From contig NZ_SCNG01000008.1 of the NCBI RefSeq assembly GCF_005503555.1, positions 1 to 64,000 of the forward strand: DNA of 64,000 bases. The letters run 5' to 3'. This document shows, one piece after another, positions 8,892 to 17,889 of this stretch (the stretch's first letter is position 1; each line of letters starts with the position of its first letter). Under the pieces are notes generated by a model, which saw nothing but the letters and a program-made list of their open reading frames with translations, ran no database searches and was not told the origin of the DNA. This stretch comes from Rudaea sp. 3F27F6 (GTDB lineage Bacteria > Pseudomonadota > Gammaproteobacteria > Xanthomonadales > Rhodanobacteraceae). Position numbers and translations under genes: made by a program.

Positions 8892-10961
8892 TCAGGGCGC
8901 TGTCACCGCAACCTGGATTTGGCACGTCGCGCCAGCAGCCAGACTGCCGCCGCTCAATGACACCGAACCTGGATTCCCATTCGTTGCGGCCACCGAACCA
9001 CTACATTGGGCGCTGGCTGGCGTGGAAGCAACCGTCATCCCGGTAGGAAAAGTATCAGTAAAGGCGATTCCGGTGAGTGCAATCGCACCTGCCTGCGTGT
9101 TTGCGATCGTGATCGTCAGCGTCGAGGTTCCGCCACTCGCGATCGGGTTCGGATTGAATGCCTTGCTCATGGTGACATTGGGCGGAGTGCTCACCGCTGT
9201 GGTCGTTGTGCTTGCATCACATGCCTCGCCAGTGGCGCTTGTACAGCTCGTATCGCCACCACCCGACAGATTCACCGTGTTGGTGCCACCCGACGCGCCC
9301 ACCGCGTTCAATGCAACGTTGATCGGTACCGTGATCGTGTAAGTCCCGTTCCCCAGATTCGTCGACAGAGTACACCCCGTCAGGTTCCCGCCCGAGCTCG
9401 GGCAATTGCTCAGTGTTGCTCCGGCACCCGTGACCGTCGGCGTACCAGAGAGTGTGATGCCCGTCGGTAGCACATCGCTGATCGTGATCGGCGCCGTCGT
9501 CGGGCCCTGTGCGATCGTCACCACAATCGAGTATGTCTGGCCTGTCGCACCAACCACCAACGGATTCGCGGATGCGTTCTTCGTTGTCGTCACGATCGGC
9601 TTATTGGCATTGGTCAGCACGCAATCGATCGCGTCACCTGCGTTGGGCGTTACTGTCCAGGCGTTTGGGGAGCCGCCGGGTGTGAAGGCAATCCCGTTGC
9701 GCGTGCATGAAATGGATTGCACGTAATTGCCAAGAGTCGTTGTGCCGGAAGCAGTTTCCGTGATGGTATAAAGTGTTCCGGCTGCAGTCGATATAAAACC
9801 CGTGGTTCCCGTATTGGCCGTAACCGTGCTTCCGGTTCCACTGGTCGTTGTCACACTGCCAGTTGCCGGAGCGAGCACGGTGGCGCCGTTTTTTATTTGT
9901 ACCGTGAATTGATCTGAGTTAGCCACGCGATTAACAATGGCTTTCGTCAGCCGCATGACCGGCGGAGCGACCCACAGGCCACCGCCTGATACAACATCAA
10001 GCCCTCCGTTAGCGCCTCCATCGGTGGTACGGGGAAACGTCGTAGGGTCGGTCAATACTTGCGTGCCTGAGCCGGTCACGTCATTGGCGAATAACGAGAA
10101 GCCGCACACAGTTTGACCTGCCGCAATACCAAGGTTGGCGAACGTGAACAAAGTGCCAGCGATGCCTTGGGATTGCGGGGTGACGGGGCGCAAATTAGCA
10201 TCGGTTGTATCCATCTGGAACAAGTAGTACGCGCCGGGGATCGTGGCCGAAAGAGTGCCCCAGTTCGACAAAGACTGTAGCGGCCCATAGGTGGTTACGC
10301 TACACGATCCGCCAGAGCCCAGCAGTGCGGCGATTTTCGATGAGTCCCCTGTACCACGGTCTATGACTGGGAAACCATCGATGGTCAATCGAGCGGATTG
10401 CGCTGTATACGGCGCAATAAAGAAGTCAATACGTTCGATGTTGTTGTTGTTCGGCGTAGTACTGTTGTTGAACGTGTTATCCGAGCCGACATTGATCAAA
10501 CCCGCCAACAATACGGCCTCAAATGATGTGTACTGCGATGGACCGACATTGATAGTATTGGAAGTAACGCTCGTTGTTTGCTCCCATAGTTCCAATCGCG
10601 TCGAAAACGTTTGATTAGTGGGAGGGTTGGTGGGATCGGCGCGACTAATGACGACGTTGCTGTATGGGGCGGAGAGTGTCCAGGCCGAACCCGCTGCTGT
10701 GAATCCAGTCAGCTTGATGTCATTTCCCTGGCCAAAGTTGACCGTGTAAGGGATTCCTGCGGGAGTTACGTTACCCTGGGCGCTGGTCGTCGTTATGCTC
10801 GTTTGCACACCTGGCGTTGAGCTGGTGATAGCTCCAGTCATCGCATTTTGCGCATACGCTTGAGACACACAGCCCAACAGAGTCGCTGCAGCAAAGCTCC
10901 ACTTCGTGAAGGGCTTTCCTGCTTTATGAGCGGGATGCCAGGTTGGCGTTTTCATGTTCAT
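8892..10961 (-). CDS. Secreted DUF11-repeat surface protein
   Basis: The 689-residue protein has a signal peptide ending AYAQ near residue 38. A non-repetitive N-terminal half (about 40-330) is followed by a CnaB/SpaA-like domain (about 340-455, ending in SISCTRNG and CVLTNANKP). Then come two DUF11-type repeats, starting near KNASANPLVVG and SKAFNPNPIASG. Composition is rich in Thr, Ser, Gly and Asn. The second repeat stops at AVTAP, where relatives usually continue into more repeats, so the C-terminus may be truncated. It is probably an extracellular or surface structural protein. No clear ribosome site precedes either ATG (10961 or 10955). Confidence 0.8.
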   Translation of the reverse strand: MNMKTPTWHPAHKAGKPFTKWSFAAATLLGCVSQAYAQNAMTGAITSSTPGVQTSITTTSAQGNVTPAGIPYTVNFGQGNDIKLTGFTAAGSAWTLSAPYSNVVISRADPTNPPTNQTFSTRLELWEQTTSVTSNTINVGPSQYTSFEAVLLAGLINVGSDNTFNNSTTPNNNNIERIDFFIAPYTAQSARLTIDGFPVIDRGTGDSSKIAALLGSGGSCSVTTYGPLQSLSNWGTLSATIPGAYYLFQMDTTDANLRPVTPQSQGIAGTLFTFANLGIAAGQTVCGFSLFANDVTGSGTQVLTDPTTFPRTTDGGANGGLDVVSGGGLWVAPPVMRLTKAIVNRVANSDQFTVQIKNGATVLAPATGSVTTTSGTGSTVTANTGTTGFISTAAGTLYTITETASGTTTLGNYVQSISCTRNGIAFTPGGSPNAWTVTPNAGDAIDCVLTNANKPIVTTTKNASANPLVVGATGQTYSIVVTIAQGPTTAPITISDVLPTGITLSGTPTVTGAGATLSNCPSSGGNLTGCTLSTNLGNGTYTITVPINVALNAVGASGGTNTVNLSGGGDTSCTSATGEACDASTTTTAVSTPPNVTMSKAFNPNPIASGGTSTLTITIANTQAGAIALTGIAFTDTFPTGMTVASTPASAQCSGSVAATNGNPGSVSLSGGSLAAGATCQIQVAVTAP

Positions 10962-11831
10962 TGTCGTCTAGAGAAAGTCTGTCTGATTGCGGAGCAGTGA
11001 ACCCACAAACCTTCTGGAGATTGAGCGCATCGCGCTCGGGCCGGTTCGACCATCACTAGAAAGTCCCCTTGTTACGGAGACCTATTACGAAAAATAGGCT
11101 TAAGAACCTTCTCTGCCGTTCGTTCCTTGACGGTGCTTTCCGGCGGGAATGACGGCAGCGGCGACGCCGTTAGCAAGCACGACATGCGTCCATGGAAGGG
11201 TGACGGCCAAGGCACGCGGCGGGAGCGTATCGTCGGGCAACGGCAGCGGGGTGCGAATAGCACCCATGATGGTGACCATACAGTGATCGTGCTGTCCTGA
11301 AGTGGAGGTATGCAACTGATCTACAGGAGGAGAATCTCCTCATACCGAGCGTTGCTTTCATCATCAAGGGCCCCCGCTTCGCACGGAATTAGTGTATTCG
11401 CGTATTGCTCGTCGTCGGTTTCCAGAACTCGAATTTGCGCTAGCGACTGTAAGTAATCTGTCACTCTTCAAGGGCAGCAAAGTCACTGCTGAGTCTCCGC
11501 TATTTGCCGCGCAGCCAAGCCGGCAAGGATCGGGATCGACAAAGCAGAGATGAAGGGTTTGGGTACGTCTCTACGTACTTCCGGGGGAACTGCAAGCCCC
11601 GCGAGCAAAGTGTGACGCCGGTCTCACGAGATCTGCGCTCCCACAAGTGAGGCATCGCTGTGAAGCGCGGCCAGTTCACGTGCAGGAGGTATACGAAACA
11701 GAATTCGGATGAGCGGGATCTTCCGTGGATCCCGCTCTACTTTGGCGAGTCCGATTAGCGGAACGAAATTTCTTCCGACTGCACTCCGTCTCTGCAACAC
11801 CCCCGCACAAAACCATTGTGTTTTCTGATGA
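10962..11831. other. Intergenic region before the integrase remnant
   Basis: About 870 bases without a credible gene. It holds copy A of a duplicated noncoding element (about 11565-11750, described separately) and presumably the promoter of the DUF11 protein gene. Confidence 0.5.
11565..11750 (+). repeat. Noncoding repeat, copy A, with covarying hairpin
   Basis: This stretch resembles 49387-49575 in the same orientation. Shared blocks include ATCTGCG, ATCGCTGTGAAGCG and TACGAAAC followed by TTCGGATG. It ends in a 10-bp stem (11711-11720 with 11728-11737, loop TTCCGTG). Two base pairs of this stem differ between the copies, and both changes preserve pairing. It could be a small RNA with its terminator, or a dispersed element. 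Confidence 0.6.
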
Positions 11832-12626
11832 GCAAAAACGTGGTCGTACTGGGCCGGCTGGCATCGAGCGCGCTTTGGGATTGAATTGACGTTGCCGACC
11901 AGCGAAGCGGTCGTCATGCAGTTCGTCGTCGACCATGTCGCCCGTCGCGGCAAGGTGGGTTTGAAATGGGAGTTGCCACCGGCGGTCGACCAAGCGCTCG
12001 TGGCCGCCAAGCTAAAATCCAAGCTCGGTCCGTGGAAGCTGGCTAGCGTCGTGCATCGGGTCGCCGTGCTGTCGACCGCACATCGGTTAAAACGGCTGAC
12101 GAATCCGTGCGAAGAACCGGCCGTGCGGACCGTGCTCGGGCGTGCGCGTCGGGCCTCCGTCAAACGGGGTGAGCGACCGGCGAAGACAACGGCGATCACG
12201 AAAGCCGAACTCGAGGCGATGCTCGCGACGTGTGATAGTTCGTTAAAGGGGATCCGGGATCGTGCCCTGCTCTGCTTTGGCTTCGCCAGCGGCGGCCGCC
12301 GGCGCAGCGAGATTGCGGCTGCCGATATGCGCGATCTGCGGCGGACGGGGCCTCAGGCCTTCATTTATCGGCTTGAGCACAGCAAGACGCAGCAGGCTGG
12401 CCCCACGGCGAACTCCACACCAGACAAGCCGGTTTTGGACCGAGCAGCCGATGCGCTTGTGGAGTGGCTGGAGGCTTCAGGTATCAATGACGGGGCGATT
12501 TTTCGGCGGCTGTGGAAACAACGTGTTGGCCCTGCCCTGTCCCCCGCCGCCGTGGGTGCGATCGTGCAGCGGCGCGCGAAGCTCGCGGGGTTGGAGGGGG
12601 AGTTTGGGGGGCATACCCTAGGCTGA
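11832..12626 (+). pseudogene. Tyrosine recombinase/integrase remnant, both ends missing
   Basis: The frame reads as the middle of a phage-integrase family protein. It has the core-binding part (WSYWAGWHRARFG, then LPTSEAVVMQFVVDH) and the catalytic domain start LEAMLATCDSSLKGIRDRALL. The Arg I region is SGGRRRSEIA and the Lys region is YRLEHSKTQQ. In-frame TGA codons at 11826 and 11829 cut off the N-terminal end. The frame stops at 12626 directly after GGHTLG, where relatives have the HxLR box and about 60 more residues carrying the catalytic Tyr. It therefore cannot be an active recombinase. It marks a former mobile-element insertion. Confidence 0.8.
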
Positions 12627-12991
12627 AGTGACTGTCGATCGACGCAAGCGAATGACGCATCTCAACAAGACGCGATCAAATTCAATGAAGGTTTGATTGG
12701 CGGTTTTTCGTACTGTCTATTCCGACGTACAAAGTAATTTCTTTGTCTGTCGCGCACTCCCTCTGAACAGATAAATTTTGTTGCGGGGAATGCGGACGAA
12801 GCAGGCAGTTGGGTACTGCGGTCTGGTGCGCTTCGTCGGGGAAATTGCATGGGCATTCTGGATCGAACGCGCCGGATGCGGCGGCGGTGTGGATGGCCGG
12901 GGTAATGCGAATCTGTAAAGCCAGATGGCAGATCGCAAGGTCTGCCGGATGGTCGATCGTTCATTCCCGTTCCACACTCAAGGAGATTTCG
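12627..12991. other. Leader/promoter region of the HExxH protein gene
   Basis: This 365-base gap presumably carries the promoter of the next gene. Positions 12890-12955 contain AAAGCC followed by GCCGGATGGTCGAT, loosely like the 3' half of a GEMM-I (c-di-GMP) riboswitch. The expected 5' half was not found. Confidence 0.3.
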
Positions 12992-14590
12992 ATGAAGCGT
13001 TCGGAACTTACCCATGGCATTTGGGGGCGTTTGAAGCAGAGCCTTAGTTTGACCGCAATGATTGCAGCCACCTTCGCTGTCGGCAGCCTCGGCGCCGGCA
13101 ATGCCAGTGCGCAAACCGAAGCCGGCGGCACGCAAAGTACGGCAAGCCCGAACCTGGGAGCCGTCGGCAGCGGCAATGCATACGGAAACTGGACCGACAA
13201 TCCCTATCATCCTGCCTACAATCACCCTTGGCGCCATGGTGCGACACCGACCATCGACACGCTGCAAAAAATGAAGGATTGGCGCGCGAATCAGCACACG
13301 ATGTCCGCCGACAGCGACGACGATGGCGGCGGCAATGAACTGAATCCCGGTAAAGCCGGCAATACCCAACCTTCCGCTTCGGTCGGACGGCTTTCGTTCG
13401 GTGGCGGCGTTAACGGGGTCGGCGTACTTAGCGGCCAGTCCAAGGTCTATCTCGTTTTCTTTGGCAGCCAGTGGGGCACGCAGACCACGGATGCAAACGG
13501 TAATCTGAACTTCTCCGGCGACTCGGCTGGCGCTGCGGTGGCGGTGCAGAAGATGTTCAAGGGCATCGGCACCAACAACGAATTATGGTCCGCGGATTTG
13601 ACTCAATGGTGCGATGGCCCGAACGTCGCGAGCGGTGCGACGAGCTGCCCGTCGAACGCGAATTTCATTCCGTACCAGCAGAACGTGTTTGCCGGTGTGT
13701 GGTACGACAACGCGAGCGCCTCGCCGTCGAGTGCAACCGCCGCCCAGCTCGGCAACGAGGCGGTCGCAGCGGCGGCGCATTTCGGCAACACGACCGCGGC
13801 ATCGAATCGCTACACGTACTACATTATCCTCTCGCCGCACGGCACCAATCCGGATAACTATCAAAGTCCGACGAACGGCTATTGCGCCTGGCACGATTAC
13901 ACCGCCGATGCAGGTGTGTCATCGCCTTACGGGGAACTTGCCTTCAGCAACCAGCCCTACAATGTAGATCTAGGTGCCAATTGCGGCACTAACTTCATCA
14001 ACACCGGTTCTGCGGGCACCCTGGACGGCTATACGATGACCTTGGGCCATGAGTGGCACGAGATGATGTCCGACCAGTACCCCGCGGGCGGTTGGACGAA
14101 TCACTCCACGAATAGAACATACCAAGGGCAGGAAAATTCGGACGAGTGCGCATGGATCGCGCCGGGTAGCGCAGGTGGCGCGGCCAACATCACGTTCGCC
14201 ACCGGCACGTTCGCCGAACAGGCAAGCTGGTCGAACGATACGGGCAATTGCGCGATCTCCCACGTGGTCGTCAATCACAGTGGCGGCGGCACGGGCGGCA
14301 GCACGACGATTGCGAGCAACTTGTCGGCCTCCAAAGGCAACTGGACCTCGACCTACACCTATGTGATCCCCTCGGGCCAAACCGGCACGATCAGCATTGC
14401 CGGCGGAACAGGCGACGCGGATCTCTACGTGAAGCTGGGCTCCGCGCCGACGACGACGAGTTATACCTGCCGTCCCTACCTGTCCGGCAACAACGAGAGC
14501 TGTGCAAACCTCGCGGCTGGCACCTACTACATCAAGGTGAACGCGTACGCGACGTTCTCGGGTGTCACTCTGACCGGATCGACTCCATAA
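12992..14590 (+). CDS. Secreted HExxH metalloprotease-like protein with C-terminal PPC domain
   Basis: The 532-residue protein has a signal peptide (cleavage after ASA, residue 40). The central domain begins near VYLVFFGSQWG and carries HEWHE (353-357) in TLGHEWHEMMSD, a HExxH zinc-site motif. A conserved-looking ENSDECAW stretch follows about 30 residues later and could supply a third ligand. After a Gly/Ser linker comes a bacterial pre-peptidase C-terminal (PPC) domain with GDADLYVKLG, CRPYLSGNNESC and AGTYYIKVNAY. Such domains are usual in exported proteases of this group. Proteolysis is inferred, not shown. AGGAG at 12981-12985 supports the start, and a terminator follows. The open frame extends upstream to 12809 but without a plausible start. 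Confidence 0.8.
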   Translation: MKRSELTHGIWGRLKQSLSLTAMIAATFAVGSLGAGNASAQTEAGGTQSTASPNLGAVGSGNAYGNWTDNPYHPAYNHPWRHGATPTIDTLQKMKDWRANQHTMSADSDDDGGGNELNPGKAGNTQPSASVGRLSFGGGVNGVGVLSGQSKVYLVFFGSQWGTQTTDANGNLNFSGDSAGAAVAVQKMFKGIGTNNELWSADLTQWCDGPNVASGATSCPSNANFIPYQQNVFAGVWYDNASASPSSATAAQLGNEAVAAAAHFGNTTAASNRYTYYIILSPHGTNPDNYQSPTNGYCAWHDYTADAGVSSPYGELAFSNQPYNVDLGANCGTNFINTGSAGTLDGYTMTLGHEWHEMMSDQYPAGGWTNHSTNRTYQGQENSDECAWIAPGSAGGAANITFATGTFAEQASWSNDTGNCAISHVVVNHSGGGTGGSTTIASNLSASKGNWTSTYTYVIPSGQTGTISIAGGTGDADLYVKLGSAPTTTSYTCRPYLSGNNESCANLAAGTYYIKVNAYATFSGVTLTGSTP

Positions 14591-14606
14591 GTGGTACCTT
14601 CTATGG

Positions 14607-14636
14607 CAAGGGCCGCGCAATGCGGCCCTTGTCTCT
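14607..14636 (+). terminator. Rho-independent terminator
   Basis: A perfect 10-bp GC-rich stem (14607-14616 with 14622-14631), loop GCAAT, then TCTCTT, 16 bases after the HExxH protein stop codon. Confidence 0.75.
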
Positions 14637-15915
14637 TATCCCACCCTGCCCGCCTCCTCCCAAAGCCAGACCTGCAGCAAATCGTTGTATGAGTGCAGAG
14701 CTGATAGCTCAGTAGCGCTCTGTGACCTATACAAGGGTCTGCTTGATAGTCCTGCTTGCCCTGGATGGTGCACCGGGTGTTCTCCAGTGGCGTCTCCGCC
14801 CCGCAGATGTAAATCTTTCGACCATAAAGCTTGAGCCCCTGGTGGCGGAACGTCGATCCCACCTGACAGATGAGATAACACTCTCAATGCGGCGCTCGTA
14901 TCGCTAACGCCTTCATCTGGATTAGGGGTTGTCAAACCCCACGAGTCGCATATTGCGCTCCACGCAAGAGCGGCTCAACAAGCAGCTGCGAGCCGGCGCC
15001 TCTCCGCTTCGAGGCCAGAGCGCTAACCAGCCCAAAAACTACTCAAGTACGGCCCAAAGTAGACCTATCCCGTAGGGCGCTGAAGCAGATCGCGAACATG
15101 CACTGGCGCTTTCCACCGACGAGCTGAACTCAGAAGTCGCTCCGGCCCATCTGACAAAGATTGGGTTGTCGGTGATGGCGCCGAACAAGCTACGGCGAAG
15201 CTGCGAATTTCCCCATCGAATCAATGCGGAGCGCACAAGGCAGTTAGCTTGCCAAGCGGCCCACAACGCTAGGTACGAATTGAGCGCCAAAGCAATTTGC
15301 CAACTCAACCACGTAATTGGAAAATTTTAACGAAAACAAAATTTGATAATCGAATATGTGATTAACTTGTTACGCACAAATTTCTTATTTCGTTTTTCAA
15401 AAAATCGTCATTGCCAGAAGTTATTCTTCTGCCCCACCGAACCACAAATATTTTGCGAACGATAAATTGATATATTTTTCATTGCAATTTACCTATGTCC
15501 AATCCGAATAAAGTTAACGTGATTAGCTTGACGTTTACAGAATTAATATCTTTACATTCTGATTAGTCACTCACGGTAGCGCGGAAAAAATTTAAGTAGG
15601 TTCCGCTTCTGTCCGGAATGTATCCCCAATCGCACCAGACCAAAGCGCCCCGTGCGCAGCGCATGGGGCCTCGAAGAGGAATGCTTCGTGGAGCCTTCAA
15701 CTTATCCCGTCCTTGATCACTTTCATGGCCGAGCCGATCAACACCCACGCCCCTGCCATCATCGCTCGACATGCCGATCGATGAGCTTCGAAGGTTAGCG
15801 ACAAATCGGCGACGTCCTCCCTATCCGGATTTCCCAATGCATCGCCCCCGGTCGGCGCGTCATTTGCACGGCGACCGGAGTCGAATCCCCATCAACGCGA
15901 TTTGAGACCTGCGCC
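14637..15915. other. Long noncoding region with an AT-rich core
   Basis: Nearly 1.3 kb without a credible gene. The stretch 15310-15570 is strikingly AT-rich against its GC-rich surroundings, with runs such as AATTTGATAATCG and GATATATTTTTC. A GC-rich imperfect hairpin lies near 15645-15670. The 3' end must include the promoter of the operon starting at 15916. Confidence 0.5.
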
Positions 15916-16671
15916 ATGACAAATGAATCCGCCGCCCAGTTCGAGGAACTAGCGGACTTGTACGAAGACATGTCCATCTGGCCATTCCGTCGTTGCATCG
16001 AGACGCCAAGTGTTCTCGAAACGATCGGCGATGTAGCCGGGCTCGACGTAGTGGATTTCGGCTGCGGCGCGGGAACGTATGCGCGCCTGTTGAAGCGTGC
16101 CGGCGCGCGTCGCGTGGTCGGCTTCGATCTGGCCGAGGGAATGCTGCACAGCGCGCGCCGCCGCGCAGCCGAGGAAGGGCTGGATGTCGAATTCGTTTCA
16201 AACTTGGACGCGCAGCTGAAGGGTAGCTTCGATCTGACCCTCGGTGTGTACGTATTGCCCTATGCGCAATCGCAAGCGGATTTGGACAGCATGTGCTCGC
16301 AGATGCTCGCTCCATTGCGGCCAGGCGGGCGCCTGGTCACTCTGCCCATTCACCCCGCCTACGAACCGGAACCTACGTACTATGAGCCGTACGGGTTCCG
16401 CATGACTGCCGATCGGTTCGAGGGTGCACACGAAGACGGCGCCCGCATCAAACTCGATCTTTTCTTTCAGCAACGCTACGACGCCAGTGTCTATGCGCAG
16501 TACTGGGGCCGTGATGCCATCGAATCAGCGCTGCGTGCGGGCGGCGCCGATTCGATTGAATGGCGCCAACCTCGTGCTCATCGGGTCAATGGCGATCCGC
16601 CGCCGTTGGCTGAACTCGACGCCTATGTTCGCAAGCCCCATGCCGCCATCGTGGTGTGCCGGCGTGCATAA
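15916..16671 (+). CDS. SAM-dependent class I methyltransferase
   Basis: This 251-residue protein has a Rossmann methyltransferase fold. Motif I is VVDFGCGAGTYARLL (45-59) and the acidic end of strand 2 is VVGFDLAEGML. Motif IV is near SFDLTLGVYVLPYA, followed by LRPGGRLVT. Length and layout fit small-molecule methyltransferases of the ToxA-like or generic type. It is the first gene of an apparent three-gene operon with a FemAB-like acyltransferase and a FAD oxidase, so it probably modifies a small metabolite. The substrate cannot be told from sequence. The ribosome site is weak. Confidence 0.8.
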   Translation: MTNESAAQFEELADLYEDMSIWPFRRCIETPSVLETIGDVAGLDVVDFGCGAGTYARLLKRAGARRVVGFDLAEGMLHSARRRAAEEGLDVEFVSNLDAQLKGSFDLTLGVYVLPYAQSQADLDSMCSQMLAPLRPGGRLVTLPIHPAYEPEPTYYEPYGFRMTADRFEGAHEDGARIKLDLFFQQRYDASVYAQYWGRDAIESALRAGGADSIEWRQPRAHRVNGDPPPLAELDAYVRKPHAAIVVCRRA

Positions 16672-16769
16672 CGTCACATCCGATTCGAGCCGCTTCAACC
16701 ACCATTGCCGAATGCGCCGATGATCCGGCGGCACCTGCAATTGGGCAACCGGGACCTGTGGAGAACGAC

Positions 16770-17876
16770 ATGGCCCTCACTATCGAGACGGTCGACACAC
16801 TAGATCGCATAGACCGGCGTACCTATGAAGCATTCCACGCCGTAAACGGCGCGCCGGTGTTTTACGATTGGCGAATGTTGCTCGCTGCCGAGCGCTCTCC
16901 GCTGTTGCCCGCCGAAAGAACCTTCTATTTGTGCGCACGAGATGGCGGCAATCTCGTCGGATTCCTGCCCGCCTACCTCCAACGTCTCTCTGTAGTGGAC
17001 CCGCTCGGACTGTTGGCGAGGACGGCCGGCGTACACGATACGGGTGGCGAGTTCGGATTGTTCAGCCACATGATGCATTGCTGGGAAACCACAATTCCCT
17101 GTCTCGGTCGGAGCGATGTACGCGAACAGTTGATCGCTCAATTGCGAAATCTGGGCAATCGCGTAGGGGCATCGTATGCCGGCCTGCTGAATGTCGGCGA
17201 CGTCGCGCTGTTGTCAGGATTGACCGAGTCAGGTCTCACCGTTCGGCCGATGGTGGACCGCTATGTGCTCGACCTGAGCCGGTTCGACGATTTCGATCAT
17301 CTCGTGCGCGAACTTCCCAGCGACGGCCGACACGAGATGAACCGGCAACTGCGCAAGTTTGCGGCCAGCGGCGCAACCGGCCGGGTGCTTGCGCCGCCTT
17401 ACGGAGATGTATTGGAGCGTCAATGCCAGCTGTGTTTCGAAACTACCGCACGCAAGGGCACGCCGCATTACTTTCCCGCCGAGCCGCTGGTGAGGTTCGT
17501 TCGCCACTGCGGCGACGTAGTGCGCCTGGTCGTCATCGAATTGGAAGGTCACCTGGTCGGTGGAGGTATCTGTTATGAGCAAGGCGACACCTTCCATGTG
17601 TGGTCAGCCGGAGTGACCTATGACCAATCCGAATTCAGTCCCTACACGATCTTCTTCGCAACGGCCTATCGCTATGCCTTCGAGCGAGGTCTGCGCCATG
17701 TCGAGGGCGGACGCCTGAACGAGCGGATCAAGCTGCGCCTGGGACTCGCGCCCGTGACGCTGTATTCCGCGCTCGTGCGAATCCCGTCATCTCGTCGCGG
17801 TGAGGTCAATTCAAGAACGGAAAGGCGCAGCGATGAATGCGCCGAGATGGGGTGGGACAAAGCACTCGTCGACTGA
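16770..17876 (+). CDS. FemAB/GNAT-type acyltransferase (DUF482-like)
   Basis: The 368-residue product matches the peptidogalycan-biosynthesis/DUF482 group of the GNAT superfamily. Shared features are APVFYDWRMLLAAE near the N-terminus, a central FemAB-like region (GRHEMNRQLRKF), and a C-terminal GNAT-like core with GGGICYEQGDTFHVW, SEFSPYTIFFATAYRYAFERG and GGRLNERIKLRLG. Members are thought to transfer an acyl or aminoacyl group to an amine. The start at 16770 is preceded by GGAGA. It lies 98 bases after the methyltransferase and 13 before the FAD oxidase, suggesting co-transcription and a shared pathway. Confidence 0.75.
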   Translation: MALTIETVDTLDRIDRRTYEAFHAVNGAPVFYDWRMLLAAERSPLLPAERTFYLCARDGGNLVGFLPAYLQRLSVVDPLGLLARTAGVHDTGGEFGLFSHMMHCWETTIPCLGRSDVREQLIAQLRNLGNRVGASYAGLLNVGDVALLSGLTESGLTVRPMVDRYVLDLSRFDDFDHLVRELPSDGRHEMNRQLRKFAASGATGRVLAPPYGDVLERQCQLCFETTARKGTPHYFPAEPLVRFVRHCGDVVRLVVIELEGHLVGGGICYEQGDTFHVWSAGVTYDQSEFSPYTIFFATAYRYAFERGLRHVEGGRLNERIKLRLGLAPVTLYSALVRIPSSRRGEVNSRTERRSDECAEMGWDKALVD

Positions 17877-17889
17877 CAGGAGCCGCTTC

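Noticed and set aside
14527-14862. Minus-strand ORF with several Cys residues opposite the HExxH gene end and its terminator
   Set aside because: It overlaps the 3' end of a well-supported gene and a strong terminator, and matches no family.
17800-17889. Upstream start for the FAD oxidase
   Set aside because: It would overlap the acyltransferase gene, whereas ACAGGAG just before ATG 17890 gives a good start.
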